Shown one piece after another: positions 8,891 to 16,445 of a stretch of DNA of 64,000 nucleotides. The stretch is from Granulicella sp. (GTDB lineage Bacteria > Acidobacteriota > Terriglobia > Terriglobales > Acidobacteriaceae), in the NCBI GenBank assembly GCA_025357875.1, contig JANYLK010000139.1, forward strand, positions 1 to 64,000. Direction: 5' to 3'. The notes under the pieces are model-generated. The model worked only from the letters and a program-made list of their open reading frames with translations, searched no databases and was not told the DNA's origin. Each line of letters opens with the position of its first letter. Within the stretch, counting starts at the first letter, position 1. Both the position numbers and the translations under genes were made by a program.

Positions 8891-10174
8891 TTAGTGTGGC
8901 ACGGACTTCCATAGGGGTCTACGGATCGGGAATCCAACGGAGAACTGAAGGTTTGGCGTGTCTGGGGTGAGGCCTACACCGAAGCTCAGATCCACCATGC
9001 GGTTAGGCGCATACATATAAGAGGTGCCGATTCTAAGGGTTCCTTCCACCAGATACGAAGCGGGCAGGCGCACTCCGTCCAACTTCGTTTCTTGTGTAAA
9101 TCGCTGGTCCCAACCGAGAGTCATCGATGTCTCCGTGTTCAGAGCGAGGATGGAACCCAACTGAAAGCCGAAAGAGTCGCCCGGCCGCAAATAACCCACA
9201 GTGCTCGTCACACTTGGATCAGCGGCATCGCTGACTGGAATCGTGTGATGTGCAGGAAGGCTTCTGGTATACGAAAGGCTTCCGAAAAACACGACGGGAT
9301 CGCTCGATTTGGCCGCGGTCAGACTTCCTTGCAACGAGTTAAAGCCGCTACCGAGTGAAGTTTCGGCGCTCTGCAAATCGTAGGAATTCGTTCCTGTCGC
9401 GGACTTGAAGCGAAAATTTGCAAGCATGTCAGGAACTTTGCCGCGCTCCAGGGTCAACTGCCGGGATAGGCCCGCCGAGATATCGCCGAGGCCAAACTGA
9501 CTTACGGAGGTCTCCTTGCTGTTCGACGCCACTGCCCGATTCAGGACGTATCCGTAAGGAACGGTGACATCCATCTGAAATCTCTTGGGCAAGCCAAGTC
9601 GCGCGGTCAGCGAGTGGATCAGGATGTCTCTTCGCAGGCGTTGCGAAGTGATGTCTCCGACCACCAGAATCGGCAACAAGGCGAATCCATCAACAGTCAG
9701 ATGGTCCGATGACATGCTGAAGTAGGACGCTGTATTGTCGGCCTCAAGTACTCCACTGGGAAGCAGCAGTCCTCCGCGAACCAGCAGCGCTTGATCGAGC
9801 GATTGGGACGCGCGGCGTTCCTCCTCATCATAGGCAGAGTTATTGACGACGGCGGCCTCTCGCTCAGCAGACGGGGTAACGAACGCGGCAGTTTTCGCTG
9901 GCGTACTACTATGGACCGCACCGCTGCGGGCGGTACTGCCACTCTCTGCATTCAGCCGGCTTTCTAGTTCCTGAACCCGTTCCAATAAATTGCGAATGAT
10001 GGCGTCGCGCTCGCGCAGAGCGTTCTGGATCTTCACATCCACATTGTCCTGCGGCTCATGCACGGCCAAGCTAGCCTGTGCCGGAGGGTGTGACGCCCCG
10101 CTTGTAGTTTGGGCAAACAAGGAATGGATTCCAAAGGCAAGAACGAAGCTCACCAGGTAAGAACGCGATAGCAT
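8891..10174 (-). CDS. FapF-like outer-membrane protein: coiled coil plus beta-barrel
   Basis: A 427-residue exported protein: signal peptide (cleavage near LFAQ), a coiled coil at about 46-76 (VKIQNALRERDAIIRN, ELESRLNAE), a low-complexity linker, then about 280 residues of alternating strand pattern ending in VGFPIRRPLWKSVPH, as in an outer-membrane barrel. FapF of Pseudomonas has the same order: N-terminal trimeric coiled coil, plug, 12-stranded barrel that secretes amyloid subunits. Here it is the last gene of a four-gene operon, 18 bp after a C39 peptidase gene (FapD-like). The family call rests on architecture and context. Automated pipelines may label such proteins simply as transporters. 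Confidence 0.65.
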   Translation of the reverse strand: MLSRSYLVSFVLAFGIHSLFAQTTSGASHPPAQASLAVHEPQDNVDVKIQNALRERDAIIRNLLERVQELESRLNAESGSTARSGAVHSSTPAKTAAFVTPSAEREAAVVNNSAYDEEERRASQSLDQALLVRGGLLLPSGVLEADNTASYFSMSSDHLTVDGFALLPILVVGDITSQRLRRDILIHSLTARLGLPKRFQMDVTVPYGYVLNRAVASNSKETSVSQFGLGDISAGLSRQLTLERGKVPDMLANFRFKSATGTNSYDLQSAETSLGSGFNSLQGSLTAAKSSDPVVFFGSLSYTRSLPAHHTIPVSDAADPSVTSTVGYLRPGDSFGFQLGSILALNTETSMTLGWDQRFTQETKLDGVRLPASYLVEGTLRIGTSYMYAPNRMVDLSFGVGLTPDTPNLQFSVGFPIRRPLWKSVPH

Positions 10175-10192
10175 GGGTCCCTCTTTGCAACC

Positions 10193-10873
10193 TCAATACA
10201 GTCCGTTGCTCGGTGTAGTAATGCCAATATTGCGGGTGATCAGACTCTCGTCAGGAACCGTTCTTGCGGCGGTAGACATGCTCCTGGGCGCCTGCATTAG
10301 CTCGTCTGGAGGATGAACGGTAAACACAATTCCGTTCTTCCAGATCTCCTTAAAACGGCTCGTCTTCATCGTAACGTTACCGAAGCCAGGGTCAGCCAGG
10401 AATACGCGATCACTGGTCACGCCCTTCACCACGACAAAATGATCGAATCCCTTAAGTCGAATTGGGACGATGACAGAACTCTTCTGGCTGGCGAGCTCGT
10501 CAAGCGACATGTCGCTGTATCCCTCTGCCTGGTAGCCGCGCGCCTGTGCGAAATGCTTGAGGTCCAATAGTGAAAAACCACCTCTCGCGCGCACACGCCC
10601 TGGGTCGGTGCGGTGCAGAATCCATACAACGATCGCCGACTCCGGCGTGTTATCCGTAAAATCATACGTTAGGAGTGTGCTCAGCGCCGCAGCGCCGCAA
10701 CTGAGATCCCAGCGCTGTCGCACTACACCATCGTTTCGGATGTCCTTCAGAGTGCGAATGTGCTTTCCTCCTTCTACTCCCGCCCCATCCAGTATGGTCT
10801 GGGCATAGGCGGGAGTAAGTAGGAAGGCAAAAGCCATCAACACCGCTACGAACATGGATCTGCAAAAGCGCAT
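10193..10873 (-). CDS. C39-family cysteine peptidase, FapD-like
   Basis: A 226-residue protein with a signal peptide (MAFAFLLTPAYAQ), so it acts outside the cytoplasm. It has the C39 peptidase residues: oxyanion Q53 and nucleophile C59 in RQRWDLSCGAAAL, H145 in GFDHFVVVKG and D161 in LADPGFG. It lacks the ABC-transporter domains of bacteriocin exporters and is a stand-alone peptidase, as is FapD in Pseudomonas amyloid operons. Its start shares base 10873 with the end of the preceding small-subunit gene, so the two are tightly coupled. Likely substrates are the two upstream gene products, which both carry a leader-like D-x3-[ML]-D-[KR]-V-T-A motif. Confidence 0.85.
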   Translation of the reverse strand: MRFCRSMFVAVLMAFAFLLTPAYAQTILDGAGVEGGKHIRTLKDIRNDGVVRQRWDLSCGAAALSTLLTYDFTDNTPESAIVVWILHRTDPGRVRARGGFSLLDLKHFAQARGYQAEGYSDMSLDELASQKSSVIVPIRLKGFDHFVVVKGVTSDRVFLADPGFGNVTMKTSRFKEIWKNGIVFTVHPPDELMQAPRSMSTAARTVPDESLITRNIGITTPSNGLY

Positions 10874-11271
10874 CAGTGTTTTCCGTTCAAGTTCGACTGC
10901 AGAATCGAACCTACCGTCGAGTTGATATTAATGTTCAAGTTCAGCAGAACGTTGATCTGCGAATTCACCGCGTTGATATTGATTAGTGAACTCAGATTCT
11001 GTTGCGCACTGCCGTTCAAAGTAAGGCTGCCAAGCGTCGTCGTGCTGGTGAGCGGAGCGGTTTGCATCGCGAGCGTCCCGGTACTGGAAACAAGCCCGTT
11101 TGCTGTTGCTACCTGCCCAGAAAACTTGACCACCCCCTCGGATACCGTTGCAGAAACTCCCGCTGCGGTGACCCGATCCAGCACGCTGTCGTCCAACGGC
11201 TTCTTCTTCAATTGAGACTCACCTACTTGCGTAAACAACGCCAAACTCAGGATCACTAACGTTCGGTACAT
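10873..11271 (-). CDS. small Fap-like amyloid-related subunit
   Basis: A 132-residue exported protein (signal segment MYRTLVILSLALFTQVGES) with a good GGAGG site before ATG 11271. Residues 26-38 (PLDDSVLDRVTAA) resemble the leader motif of C39 substrates. Residues about 86-116 (SLTLNGSAQQNLSSL, ININAV..) align without gaps to the C-terminal repeat of the larger neighbour (SINLSGAAQQNASAI, NLVNAA..). The C-terminus is rich in alternating N/L/I (LLNLNININ), typical of beta-stacking proteins. By position and size it could be a minor subunit or nucleator, like FapB or FapA in pseudomonads; which one is not decidable here. Confidence 0.7.
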   Translation of the reverse strand: MYRTLVILSLALFTQVGESQLKKKPLDDSVLDRVTAAGVSATVSEGVVKFSGQVATANGLVSSTGTLAMQTAPLTSTTTLGSLTLNGSAQQNLSSLININAVNSQINVLLNLNININSTVGSILQSNLNGKH

Positions 11272-11300
11272 AAATCCTCCCTATTGCTCGTGAAGGTAGA

Positions 11301-11336
11301 CCGAGGCATCCCACTAATGTCTGGAGGATGCCTCGG
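11301..11336 (-). promoter_or_regulatory. intercistronic hairpin between the two amyloid-like genes
   Basis: A perfect 11-bp stem (11301-11311 with 11326-11336, CCGAGGCATCC/GGATGCCTCGG) with a 14-base loop sits in the 74-bp gap after the large subunit gene. On the minus strand it is not followed by a T-run. It could be a partial attenuator or an mRNA 3'-end stabiliser that keeps the major subunit in excess over downstream genes. Confidence 0.6.
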
Positions 11337-11345
11337 CCCCGATCG

Positions 11346-12926
11346 TTAGCGCATCTGAGAAATGCTGTTTGACTGGTTCAAAGTAGGAGTTACGTTCATG
11401 TTCGTCGTGCGGGCGATGTTGACACCGTTAGCAACCATGCTGCCAGCGGCATTGACAAGGTTGATAGCGCTTGCATTCTGTTGAGCAGCACCAGACAAAT
11501 TGATGCTGGACGATTTGGTTGTGGTGATCTTCGATCCATCAACAGCGATATTCTCCCCGGCTGCAGAGGCGATGTCGGTCGCGCCCTGAAGCGTGTTGAC
11601 AACATGGCTGTTCTTTACGCTGTTGCTCGAAGATGTATCGGTCTTCTGCAGGTTCATGCTGGTTACCGTGCTGGTGGTGGAGTTCTTCGTATCGCTTCTG
11701 CTGCGATTTTCAGAAGAGTTTTTTGCGGAGTTGGAGGCTTCACTGCTGGAGCTGCTGGAGGAAGCAGTGTCCTGCGATGCGCTGTTGTTGCTGCTCGACA
11801 TAGCATGTTGTGAGGCTTCGATCTCGCCCGAATTGGAAGCTGCATTGGCGGACTTGGACGTGTTTGCAGCCAAGGAAGCCTTCGAGCTCGCGCTCTCTGC
11901 TTCAGTGGAATTATTTGTGCTGTTCATGGTTCCTGAAGTCGCAGTGGCTCCATTCGAGGTGGAGTTGCTTGCTGAAGCACCCTTCGATGCATCAGCGGCC
12001 TGAGTTGCATTTCCCGTCGCCGAGGTGTTGTTCGCACCATTGTTAGATTTATTGTTGAATGCTGAATTGTCGGTCGCATTCGCCGTCCCGGTCGGGGTGG
12101 CTGAAGCGGACTCACTTGTGCTGGAATTGCTGGTTGCATTATTGGTGGTGCTTGCCTTGGTTCCGGCGGCGGTTTCGTTCTCTGTCCTGGCCTTTTCCGA
12201 ACTTGCACTCGACGCCGAGGTCGCCAAAGAGGAGCTGGTCGCAGCTTTGGTGTTGGTTTCACTGCTTGAACCAGAAGCCGTGCTCGTGCTCCCTGCGCTC
12301 TTTGTAGAGGACCTAGCTGCGTCCATCTTCTCGCTCTCAGTCTCGCTGGACGACGAACTGCTGGATTTCGCCGAAGTGTCGACATCGGTTGAGTTGCTGG
12401 AAGCACTGTGATTGAGGGCTCCAACGAGGCTCAAGGTGGAGTTCATGCTCTTCGTGTCCGTGGAGGACTGTGTATTGTCCGATAACGTATTCGCTCCATG
12501 CTTGTATCCACTCAGAGTCGCACCACTAGCGGCCTCGGATTGGGCGATCGAGTTCCCCTGGGACACATTGGAGCTGCTGCTGTTGCTGACCGTCGTCAAG
12601 CTGCCGCTCCAGACGTTCACGCCGTCTGCAACTGAGCTATCCGAGGCGGACACGACATTGACACCCTTTGCGCCTTCCATCGCTGTTCCAGAGATATTTA
12701 AAGATGCATCCCTGGTAGTGGATACGGTTGAGTTATTCGCTGCGATATTGCCGCCAGCCGATTCCGATGTGGTCGTAGTCGCACCGGCCGTGACTTTGTC
12801 CATCTGCGTGTCGCTAATAGTCTGTGCTTTGTTGTTTTTGGTAGATGACGCGGCCTTGCCTTGGCCGAATGCGACTCCATACGTGAGTACGGTTGCAGCT
12901 ACGAAAGTGCTAATGATTTTATTCAC
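11346..12926 (-). CDS. Fap-like functional amyloid subunit candidate (repeat-linker-repeat, Ser/Thr/Asn/Ala-rich)
   Basis: A 526-residue exported protein. GTG 12926 is the start because GGAGGA lies 5 bases before it and a signal peptide follows (cleavage near VAFG). Residues 38-48 (SDTQMDKVTAG) look like a double-glycine-type leader. Two about 50-residue repeats flank a 340-residue S/T/N/A/E-rich linker: repeat 1 at 56-107 and repeat 2 at 455-506. They align without gaps (SLNISGTAMEGAKGVNVV against SINLSGAAQQNASAINLV), and both carry GVN, as in the GVNxAA motif of FapB/FapC. There are almost no aromatic residues and no cysteine. First gene of the operon with the small subunit, C39 peptidase and FapF-like barrel. 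Amyloid function is inferred. Confidence 0.65.
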   Translation of the reverse strand: MNKIISTFVAATVLTYGVAFGQGKAASSTKNNKAQTISDTQMDKVTAGATTTTSESAGGNIAANNSTVSTTRDASLNISGTAMEGAKGVNVVSASDSSVADGVNVWSGSLTTVSNSSSSNVSQGNSIAQSEAASGATLSGYKHGANTLSDNTQSSTDTKSMNSTLSLVGALNHSASSNSTDVDTSAKSSSSSSSETESEKMDAARSSTKSAGSTSTASGSSSETNTKAATSSSLATSASSASSEKARTENETAAGTKASTTNNATSNSSTSESASATPTGTANATDNSAFNNKSNNGANNTSATGNATQAADASKGASASNSTSNGATATSGTMNSTNNSTEAESASSKASLAANTSKSANAASNSGEIEASQHAMSSSNNSASQDTASSSSSSSEASNSAKNSSENRSRSDTKNSTTSTVTSMNLQKTDTSSSNSVKNSHVVNTLQGATDIASAAGENIAVDGSKITTTKSSSINLSGAAQQNASAINLVNAAGSMVANGVNIARTTNMNVTPTLNQSNSISQMR

Positions 12927-13592
12927 AGTGTTCCTCCGATAGCGGTATATCTTTTTGGACGATCACGATCGCACGCACCACTGAGCGATGGGCGCAACCA
13001 AATTAACGTGGCATTGGGGGCCCCTGTTTCGAAAGAATGCCACGCACGCAGATGATTGGCGCTGTGAGGTTGGTCGTAGACACGGAAGGCGGCATCTGGT
13101 TTCGATGGAGCATCACCGGAGAAAGGCCAAACAGGACAGAGCCGGAGCCCTAATCCCAGTGAAACTCGACGTACGTATTCCACTCCACCGGGATAACTTC
13201 ACCGAGCGAAATATTCGAGAGCTTTCTGATTCCGTCCACTACCGTGCAATTCTGTAGCCAACGCAGCTTCCGCAAATCTTTGAGCTTCTTTGGGAGGACT
13301 ACGGCGCGACTGCAAGGTTTTGCAAACTTTAGGGAAAATTATTGCCTAACGCAATAGTCATCGCCGACAAGACTTCCGTCGTCCGCAATGAGGCAAAGTC
13401 GACACCTATTTCATAGGGCAAAAAAGACTGGGCGAAGATGTTCATAAGGCGCTGTTTCGATAACAACAAATTATGTCGCCGTAAGTGATAGGGACCGACG
13501 GCCATCGCCCTCGTTGCCTCGCATCCAGCGACCTGTATGATTCGTTGGACCGGCTTCCGGAACGAAATCAAATACCACTCATCCAATAAACG
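12927..13592. other. long intergenic region upstream of the Fap-like operon and selO
   Basis: About 670 bp between divergent genes with no protein-like reading frame on either strand. It must carry the promoters for the amyloid operon (minus) and selO (plus), and its length would allow a complex promoter, as is usual for biofilm matrix genes. I could not identify convincing operators or an RNA gene. Confidence 0.5.
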
Positions 13593-15137
13593 ATGAAAAC
13601 TCCAGATGCTCCCGCGATCGTTTCGCCTGCGGCTGCGGACCCCTACCGCAACCCCATCGGTTTCGATTTCAAAAACACCTATGCCCGTCTGCCGGAGCGC
13701 TTTTATGCGCGAGTGGCGCCGACACCGGTAGTCGACCCGCACCTTATCAAGGTGAATGTGCAACTAGCTCGGAACCTCGGGCTTGATCCAGACGCGCTGG
13801 CAAGTTCGCAAGGCGTGGAGATCCTGGCTGGTAATCGCGTGGCAGAGGGATCCGAGCCTCTGGCAATGGCCTATGCTGGTCACCAGTTTGGAAATTTTGT
13901 ACCTCAGCTTGGCGACGGTCGCGCCAACCTGCTCGGGGAGGTTATCGGGCGTGACGGCGTACGCTACGACATCCAGCTTAAAGGCTCTGGACGGACCCCG
14001 TTCTCTCGCGGTGGAGACGGCAGAGCTGCTCTCGGCCCGGTGCTGCGGGAGTACATCGTAAGCGAGGCCATGGCAGCGCTCGGCGTGCCGACGGCGAGGG
14101 TGCTGGCCGCGGTGATGACAGGGCAACAGGTAATGCGCGAAACACCGCAACCTGGCGCCGTGATGACCCGGGTAGCAGCGAGCCACCTGCGCGTGGGCAC
14201 CTTCCAATATTTCGCTGCAAGAGGCGACACCGAGGGCACGCACATTTTGGCGGACTATGCGATCGCTCGTCACTACCCTGAGGCCGCGCAGGCGAACCAG
14301 CCGTACCGCGCACTGCTTGATAGCGTGGTCGCCAGGCAGGCGCACCTTGTCGCACAATGGATGCTGCTTGGCTTCATCCATGGCGTAATGAACACCGACA
14401 ACACGTCCATCTCGGGCGAGACAATCGACTACGGCCCCTGCGCCTTCATGGAGGCCTACGAGCCGAATAAGGTATTCAGCTCTATTGATCAGCAAGGCCG
14501 CTATGCCTATAGCAACCAGCCTCACGCTGCACACTGGAATCTTGTACGCCTCGCCGAGTCATTGCTCCCCTTACTTAACGAGGAAATGGGAAGTGAGGAG
14601 GCTGGGCTGGCTTCGGCGCAAGAGTCGCTCGCCGCATTCGCTCCGCATTTCGATACGGCTCGTGCTGCAGGTCTACGCCGCAAGCTTGGACTCACGATAG
14701 AGCATGAGGGTGATTTAGCACTGGCCGAGAAACTGCTCGATCGCATGGCCGCCAACCAAGCCGACTACACATTGACCTTCCGCCGATTGTGTGATGCCGT
14801 GGTCGGGACGGAAGCCGATACGGCCATACGCGCACTGTTCGCAGACCCTAGCGCTTACGACTCCTGGGCTGACGACTGGCGCAAGCGCTTGGGAAATGAG
14901 TCCGTCTCGGCACAGGAACGCGCTGTAATGATGAGGCGCGCGAGTCCAGCTTTCATCCCACGCAACCACTTGGTGCAGGCGGCGATCGAGGCCGCTGTCG
15001 ACCGGCAAGACTTCCGTTCGTTCGAGGAACTGCTGGATGTAGTGTCATGTCCATACGAGGACAGGCCGGCGCTGGAGCGGTACACCACGCCCGCTCGCCC
15101 CGAAGAGTGCGTCACTGCGACATTTTGCGGGACGTAA
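13593..15137 (+). CDS. selO: SelO/YdiU protein adenylyltransferase (UPF0061)
   Basis: A 514-residue protein matching the SelO pseudokinase family along its whole length: PERFYARV near the start, GHQFGNFVPQLGDGRA, the nucleotide-binding LKGSGRTPFSRGGDGRAALG segment, the active-site HGVMNTDN and DYGP motifs (metal-binding N and D), and FEPNKVFSSID-like YEPNKVFSSID. SelO transfers AMP from ATP to Ser, Thr or Tyr of target proteins, with roles in redox stress. The bacterial proteins usually end near NLSCSS; this one ends FCGT, so the C-terminal redox cysteine pair is not obvious. Monocistronic and convergent with the next gene. Confidence 0.95.
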   Translation: MKTPDAPAIVSPAAADPYRNPIGFDFKNTYARLPERFYARVAPTPVVDPHLIKVNVQLARNLGLDPDALASSQGVEILAGNRVAEGSEPLAMAYAGHQFGNFVPQLGDGRANLLGEVIGRDGVRYDIQLKGSGRTPFSRGGDGRAALGPVLREYIVSEAMAALGVPTARVLAAVMTGQQVMRETPQPGAVMTRVAASHLRVGTFQYFAARGDTEGTHILADYAIARHYPEAAQANQPYRALLDSVVARQAHLVAQWMLLGFIHGVMNTDNTSISGETIDYGPCAFMEAYEPNKVFSSIDQQGRYAYSNQPHAAHWNLVRLAESLLPLLNEEMGSEEAGLASAQESLAAFAPHFDTARAAGLRRKLGLTIEHEGDLALAEKLLDRMAANQADYTLTFRRLCDAVVGTEADTAIRALFADPSAYDSWADDWRKRLGNESVSAQERAVMMRRASPAFIPRNHLVQAAIEAAVDRQDFRSFEELLDVVSCPYEDRPALERYTTPARPEECVTATFCGT

Positions 15138-15173
15138 ACGGCCGCGCTGCGATCAGAGATTACCGATCGTGTT

Positions 15174-16238
15174 TCAGTCGATCTGCTTTGGCTCAACCTG
15201 TTTGTAGCCTGCGGGTGGGTTGAACTGCGACGCGTCTATAGGGGCCTTCGAGAATTCGGTCGTCTGCGTGGTCAATTCGATGAGCACCGCAGCCGCAATT
15301 TGCGCACCATTGGCGGAGGGTGGCGGGTCCTCCTGTTTTTTCTTCCTACCGAAACCTCCGAAGGGTAGGCTATTGATCACCGCGGACTTGGCGATGTCGC
15401 TCGCGGATGGGGGTGCCGGACCCGCCGGCAGAGACGCTTCGGAGGCGGCGGCCAGTGGCGTCCCGTCGACAGTGGTTCCCATGCGCATGATTTGAAGCAC
15501 CGGTATGCCTTTCAGCTTGGACATCTGCTCGACCATCTCTGCCATACCTTTTCCCGCGGCAGGTTGCTGCATCATGGCCATCATCTGCGTATTGATCGCG
15601 CCGCTCATCACGGTTCCCATCTTTGCGGCATACCGTTTGTAGAAGTCGCGGACTTCCTCGTAGCCGGGGATATCGGGAGCGAGGTACATGTCGTTAGTGA
15701 TGGCGAGGGAACCAGTCTGGCCCGACTTGCGGTCAGTGGCGTCCAGCGTCATCGTCATGATGGCTTCTTTAGCGCTGAGGCCGGCGACGTCCTTGGTTGC
15801 CCCGGTGTCATGAACCTTCACGTTGAACCCCATATCGATCTGCTGGGCGTCGCTACTAGGCGTGGAATTGGGCTGCTTCGCCTGCTGCGCCTTGGCTTTG
15901 GCCATGGCAGCCTCCATCTGCTGACGCATCTGCTCGAAGGTCATCGTGGTGTACTGCCTCTTAAGATGGTCGATGACGGTGACCGTTCCAGCATCGAGGT
16001 CGATGATCTCGGAATTGTCTTTGTTATTTCGCACCATTCGGTTGCCCTTGACCATGACCGTGGAAACGATTGGGTCGCTGGCCTGACGAGCCTGCTTGCT
16101 GAAGGCTCCCGCAAACTTCATCATGTTGACTACGGAGCCCCCGGTAATCTGGGTCGTCTCTTGGTACGTAAAGTCCGCGTAGGCGACGGTGGACATGGAC
16201 ACTAGCGTGCAGGTAAGCAGAATAGTAAGCGGCTTCAT
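15174..16238 (-). CDS. secreted protein of unknown function (DUF4412-like)
   Basis: A 354-residue protein with a clear signal peptide (ILLTCTLVSMSTVAYA). The N-terminal 110 residues (FTYQETTQITGGSVVNMM, VSTVMVKGNRMVRNNKDN, AGTVTVIDHLKRQYTTM) look like the beta-rich periplasmic LolA/DUF4412-type fold in which a readout of conditions is stored in short strands. It then has an Ala/Gln/Lys-rich helix (QQMEAAMAKAKAQQAK) and a region with Met-rich segments (GAINTQMMAMMQQ). I do not recognise a specific function. It stands alone, convergent with selO, and divergent from the DPP-IV gene by 207 bp. Confidence 0.75.
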   Translation of the reverse strand: MKPLTILLTCTLVSMSTVAYADFTYQETTQITGGSVVNMMKFAGAFSKQARQASDPIVSTVMVKGNRMVRNNKDNSEIIDLDAGTVTVIDHLKRQYTTMTFEQMRQQMEAAMAKAKAQQAKQPNSTPSSDAQQIDMGFNVKVHDTGATKDVAGLSAKEAIMTMTLDATDRKSGQTGSLAITNDMYLAPDIPGYEEVRDFYKRYAAKMGTVMSGAINTQMMAMMQQPAAGKGMAEMVEQMSKLKGIPVLQIMRMGTTVDGTPLAAASEASLPAGPAPPSASDIAKSAVINSLPFGGFGRKKKQEDPPPSANGAQIAAAVLIELTTQTTEFSKAPIDASQFNPPAGYKQVEPKQID

Positions 16239-16445
16239 GGATTCTTCTCCTGAGAAAAAAACCGAACTTGACCCGTTGTCAGCGTTCGACGAGGATTCTA
16301 CCAGTCCGGAGTAAGAATGCGCTTAAGCGTGAATCCGCGCTCTTCAAATGATAGGTGCCGAAGTGCTCACAATTCGTCTTGCTAAACTTCGTTGTGTGCG
16401 CTGATGATTGTGGTTTGGCGCTCCAATACGCGGAGGTGAAGGATA

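Noticed and set aside
13764-14534. 256-codon minus-strand frame opposite selO
   Set aside because: Antisense of a well-conserved SelO gene with low-complexity H/R/L composition.
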